Origin: Rhizobium sp. RU33A
Lineage (GTDB): Bacteria > Pseudomonadota > Alphaproteobacteria > Rhizobiales > Rhizobiaceae
DNA: 64,000 nt
Assembly: GCF_900156055.1 (NCBI RefSeq)
Contig: NZ_FTMQ01000004.1
Location: forward strand, 1-64,000
Reading direction: 5' to 3'
Made by a program: the position numbers and the translations under genes. Shown one piece after another: positions 61,218-64,000 of the stretch. How positions within the stretch are numbered: the stretch's first letter is position 1; each line of letters starts with the position of its first letter. The notes below the pieces were generated by a model. The model was not told where the DNA came from and did not search any database. It worked only from the letters and a program-made list of their open reading frames with translations.

Positions 61218-61877
61218 TTGATCCATTTCGAAAATGTCGGCCTGCGCTATGGGATGGGACCGGAGATCCTCCGCGACCTGACCTTCGACCTGCCGAAGGG
61301 ATCCTTCCAGTTCCTGACCGGCCCGTCGGGTGCCGGCAAGACGACGCTTCTGCGTCTGCTCTTCATGTCGCTGCAGCCGACGCGCGGACTGATCAAGAGC
61401 TTCGGCCGCGACATCACCAGCATACCCCGCAACGAACTGCCGATGCTGCGCCGTCGCGTCGGCATCGTCTTTCAGGATTTTCGCCTGCTCGACCACCTGA
61501 CGACCTATGAGAATGTGGCGCTGCCCTTGCGCGTGCGCGGCAAGGCCGAGCAGACCTACAAGCAGGATGTTATCGAACTCTTGAAATGGGTGGGCCTCGG
61601 CGAGCGCATCAATGTGCTGCCGCCGGTGCTCTCGGGCGGCGAGAAGCAGCGCGTGGCGATTGCCCGCGCGCTGATCGACCGGCCGGAGATCCTGCTTGCA
61701 GACGAACCGACGGGCAATGTCGATCCGCCGATGGCGCGCAGGCTCTTGAGCCTTTTCCTGGAACTCAACCGTCTCGGCACCGCGGTGGTGATCGCCACCC
61801 ACGATCTCGCATTGATGGATCAGGTGGATGCGCGCCGGATGATCCTGACCGACGGGCGGCTCGACATCTATGAATGA
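61218..61877 (+). CDS. ftsE: cell division ATP-binding protein FtsE
   Basis: 219 residues, the family length, from a TTG at 61218 that encodes the usual MIHFENVGLRYG start; the frame is open from an ATG at 61149, which would add 23 unrelated residues. Walker A GPSGAGKTT is at 35-43, signature LSGGE at 138-142, and D162-E163 in ADEPTGNVD. With FtsX it controls wall hydrolases at the septum. Overlaps ftsX by 8 bases. Confidence 0.92.
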   Translation: MIHFENVGLRYGMGPEILRDLTFDLPKGSFQFLTGPSGAGKTTLLRLLFMSLQPTRGLIKSFGRDITSIPRNELPMLRRRVGIVFQDFRLLDHLTTYENVALPLRVRGKAEQTYKQDVIELLKWVGLGERINVLPPVLSGGEKQRVAIARALIDRPEILLADEPTGNVDPPMARRLLSLFLELNRLGTAVVIATHDLALMDQVDARRMILTDGRLDIYE

Positions 61878-62892
61878 GATCCCCCAGAACCCAAATCAGA
61901 ACGCTAACCAGACCCCTGGTCAGAAGAAGCGCCGCGTCGAGATGACGGTGAGGCCTACCGGCCCGATCCTGCCGCCATCCAACATCCAGGGCAATGCGCT
62001 GATGGTGGTGATCGCCATTATGGCCTTCCTCGCCTGCCTGACGCTGGGCGGCGTTTCCATGGTCCGCGCCACGGCCGCCGGCTGGCAAAGCCAGATCTCT
62101 CGCGAGATCACCATCCAGATCAAACCCGAAGAAGGCCTCGACATGGGGGCCGCCCTTGTCAAGGCGCGCGATCTGGCGCTCACCTTCGTTGGCACCCGTG
62201 ACGGCCAGATCATGGACGACAGCGCAACAGCGCGCCTTCTCGAACCCTGGCTCGGCACGGGGCTCAATCTTGAAGATCTGCCCGTTCCGAGGCTGATCGT
62301 GATCACCATCGACGAGACCAGTCCGCCCGACTTCGACGCCATGCGTGCGCTCCTGAATGAAGAGGTGCCACAGGCCTTCCTCGACGACCACCGCACCTGG
62401 GTGGACCGTCTGGTGCAGATGGCCCGCACGACGGTGCTGATCGGCTCGGGCATCCTGATCCTCGTCTTCACAGCTATGGTGCTGACGGTGGTCTTTGCAA
62501 CGCGCGGTGCTTTGTCAGGCAACCGCCACATCATCGAGGTCCTGCATTTTGTCGGCGCCGAAGGAAGCTTCGTCGCCCAGGAATTTCAGAAACACTTTCT
62601 GAAGATCAGCATGAAGGGCGCAGCCGTCGGGGCGGTGCTGGCAGCAAGCTTTTTTGCGCTTGCCAGTTTCTGGCAAAGCCGCTCGCTGGCTACCCCGGAA
62701 AGCGACCAGGCGACGGCACTGTTTGGCACCTTCACGATCGGCTGGGGTGGCTATCTCGGCATCTTCGCGACGATGATCGTGATTGCGCTTCTGACCACCA
62801 TTACCGCGCGCCTGACAGTCATGCGCACGATCTATGAAATCGATCTCATTCGCTCCGATCCGGCCCGCACGGACGGCCTTCTCGACGATTGA
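61870..62892 (+). CDS. ftsX: cell division protein FtsX
   Basis: 340 residues with four membrane helices (first at about 38-62; the other three between 195 and 320). The periplasmic loop between helices one and two (about 65-190) is the part that meets wall hydrolase activators. The ATG overlaps the ftsE stop. The order ftsE-ftsX is standard. Confidence 0.93.
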   Translation: MNEIPQNPNQNANQTPGQKKRRVEMTVRPTGPILPPSNIQGNALMVVIAIMAFLACLTLGGVSMVRATAAGWQSQISREITIQIKPEEGLDMGAALVKARDLALTFVGTRDGQIMDDSATARLLEPWLGTGLNLEDLPVPRLIVITIDETSPPDFDAMRALLNEEVPQAFLDDHRTWVDRLVQMARTTVLIGSGILILVFTAMVLTVVFATRGALSGNRHIIEVLHFVGAEGSFVAQEFQKHFLKISMKGAAVGAVLAASFFALASFWQSRSLATPESDQATALFGTFTIGWGGYLGIFATMIVIALLTTITARLTVMRTIYEIDLIRSDPARTDGLLDD

Positions 62893-62962
62893 CGAAATCT
62901 CGCATGTTGACTTGCCTTAATGCCGCCTGTTCGCTGTGGGAAATCCCGGCTATTCACGGGCT

Positions 62963-63694
62963 ATGAGCATGGATCGGATGACCTCGAATCAACCGCTGCG
63001 TGACGGCGGCCGGCCTCCTTCCGGAGACGGCCTCTTTGCGCGCAAAGGCCTGATACGCCGGGCTTTGCGCTATGGCGGGATGCTCGTGATATTGAGCGTC
63101 GCGGTGCTGGTGGCCGGTTTTCTGATTTTCGCTGATTCGGTGAGCAACATGCGGCCACCCGAGACGGTGAAGGCGGATGCGATCGTCGTTCTGACCGGAG
63201 GTTACCAGCGCATCGAGCAGGCGATCGATCTCCTGAAGCGCGGCTACGGCGAAAGACTGTTGATCTCGGGGGTCAATCCCTCGACCACCGCGGGGCAGAT
63301 CCGCAAGGCGACGCGCACCTCGCCCGACCTCTTCGACTGCTGCGTCGACATCGGTTACGCCGCGATCGACACGATCGGCAATGCCAACGAGACGGCGATC
63401 TGGATCCGCGACAAGGGCTATCGCTCCATCCTCGTCGTCACCAGTAACTACCATCTTTCGCGCAGCCTGATGGAATTGCGCCGAAGCGATCCGGACACCG
63501 AATTCATCGGCTATCCCGTGGTCAATGCCGATCTGAAGACACGCGCGTGGTACAGCGAGCCGGATGCCATGCGCACCATGCTGGCCGAATACGGAAAGAC
63601 GGTGATTGCCTATGTCAGGGGCGTGACCGGATGGAGCCGGGATCAGGGTCTTCGCCCGGACGGCGAAATCACCGAATCTGGGCGCACATCCTGA
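62963..63694 (+). CDS. YdcF family protein (DUF218)
   Basis: 243 residues from the ATG at 62963. One membrane helix (about 33-55) is followed by the DUF218 domain, with VKADAIVVLTGGYQRIEQAIDLL, NANETAIWIRDKGYRSILVVTSNYHLSRS and FIGYPVV typical of it. Members may act on vancomycin-resistance-like or envelope carbohydrate pathways, but this is not firm. It lies 82 bases before plsC. Confidence 0.9.
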   Translation: MSMDRMTSNQPLRDGGRPPSGDGLFARKGLIRRALRYGGMLVILSVAVLVAGFLIFADSVSNMRPPETVKADAIVVLTGGYQRIEQAIDLLKRGYGERLLISGVNPSTTAGQIRKATRTSPDLFDCCVDIGYAAIDTIGNANETAIWIRDKGYRSILVVTSNYHLSRSLMELRRSDPDTEFIGYPVVNADLKTRAWYSEPDAMRTMLAEYGKTVIAYVRGVTGWSRDQGLRPDGEITESGRTS

Positions 63695-63776
63695 CAAGCA
63701 AGAAGAAAGCTAGCGCTTTTGCTGGCGGGACTTTTGCTCTAATGACGGTTTCGCCCGCCCTCGAGAGCTCCAGATC

Positions 63777-64000
63777 ATGATTGCCCTGCGTTCCATCATC
63801 TTCAACATCGCCTTTTACGCGAACATCATCATCCGGATGATCGTGCTGTTTCCGATCTACTTCCTCTTGCCGCGCAAGAAGGCCTTCTTCGTGCCGAAGG
63901 ACTGGGCGCGCGCCAATCACTGGCTGATGGAGAAGATTGTCGGCACAACGTTTACGGTCGAGGGGCTGGAGAATATTCCGAAGAGCGGCGGCTATATCCT
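63777..64000 (+). CDS. plsC: 1-acyl-sn-glycerol-3-phosphate acyltransferase, start only
   Basis: Adds the second acyl chain in phosphatidic acid synthesis. Only the first 74 codons are in the window, so the HX4D motif is not yet reached. The start (MIALRSIIFNIAFYANIIIR) has a membrane helix, and FTVEGLENIPKSGGYI leads into the PlsC fold as in rhizobial enzymes. The call rests on this N-terminal part and the usual ftsEX-ydcF-plsC order. Confidence 0.82.
   Translation, partial: MIALRSIIFNIAFYANIIIRMIVLFPIYFLLPRKKAFFVPKDWARANHWLMEKIVGTTFTVEGLENIPKSGGYI

Overview
The window is a stretch of chromosome from an alphaproteobacterium of the Rhizobiales, most likely the Rhizobiaceae (Rhizobium/Agrobacterium group). 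Supporting signs are the high G+C coding sequence, EI-Ntr (PtsP), an lpiA/acvB-type mprF-acvB pair, CpdR, a TIGR02302/DUF4175 protein beside lysA, a DUF4167 protein beside prmC-prfA, and intergenic palindromes of the kind common in rhizobia. No replicon-transfer genes, phage, insertion sequence or CRISPR array were seen.

Layout. 1-522 has no convincing protein gene. It holds a strong leftward sigma-70 promoter and a terminator-like hairpin, together suggesting a small RNA of about 145 nt. 523-2466 is an M23 envelope peptidase. From 2553 to 12069 a leftward block carries clpB, a DUF4167 protein, prmC, prfA, ptsP and lysC (proteostasis, translation termination, nitrogen PTS, aspartate pathway). 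12351-16324 is mprF (lpiA) followed by acvB; mprF is broken by one in-frame TGA. 16371-22349 holds an SH3 protein, ubiG, a DUF924 gene, a tight leftward operon (comF-like, grxC, nitrilase-like, DUF1178, DUF3291-like) and a methyltransferase. 22359-26361 runs leftward: an orphan Flp pilin, a small membrane protein, mutT, a GNAT gene, argJ and a parvulin.

26607-33333 holds secA, then three envelope or polysaccharide genes (acyltransferase, Wzx-like flippase, GNAT_6 acyltransferase). 33367-41975 contains an acyl-CoA synthetase, a ParS/MbcA-like small protein, tRNA-Leu(CAA), a YqaA protein, dsbB, an HNH nuclease, an AlkA-type glycosylase, gluQ, a YihY protein, an SDR, a small membrane protein and a PduO-type cobalamin adenosyltransferase. 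41976-43267 is a 1.3-kb non-coding mosaic of palindromes. 43268-50943 has a rhomboid protease, etfBA, a 3-hydroxyacyl-CoA dehydrogenase and a complete sulfate ABC transporter. 51042-64000 has a CSS-EAL phosphodiesterase, tlpA, argH, lptM, lysA, a DUF4175 protein, cpdR, hpt, a membrane protein, ftsE-ftsX, a YdcF protein and the start of plsC.

The genes are mostly core metabolism and cell envelope. Lysine/arginine synthesis (lysC, lysA, argJ, argH), division (ftsEX, cpdR), export (secA, parvulin) and redox handling (dsbB, tlpA, grxC) are all present. The observations most worth a second look are the mprF nonsense codon beside an intact acvB, the candidate small RNA at the left edge, the unexplained hairpin-rich block at about 42477-43020, and a perfect palindrome overlapping the putative etfBA promoter. 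I do not see a clear, wholly new multi-gene system.
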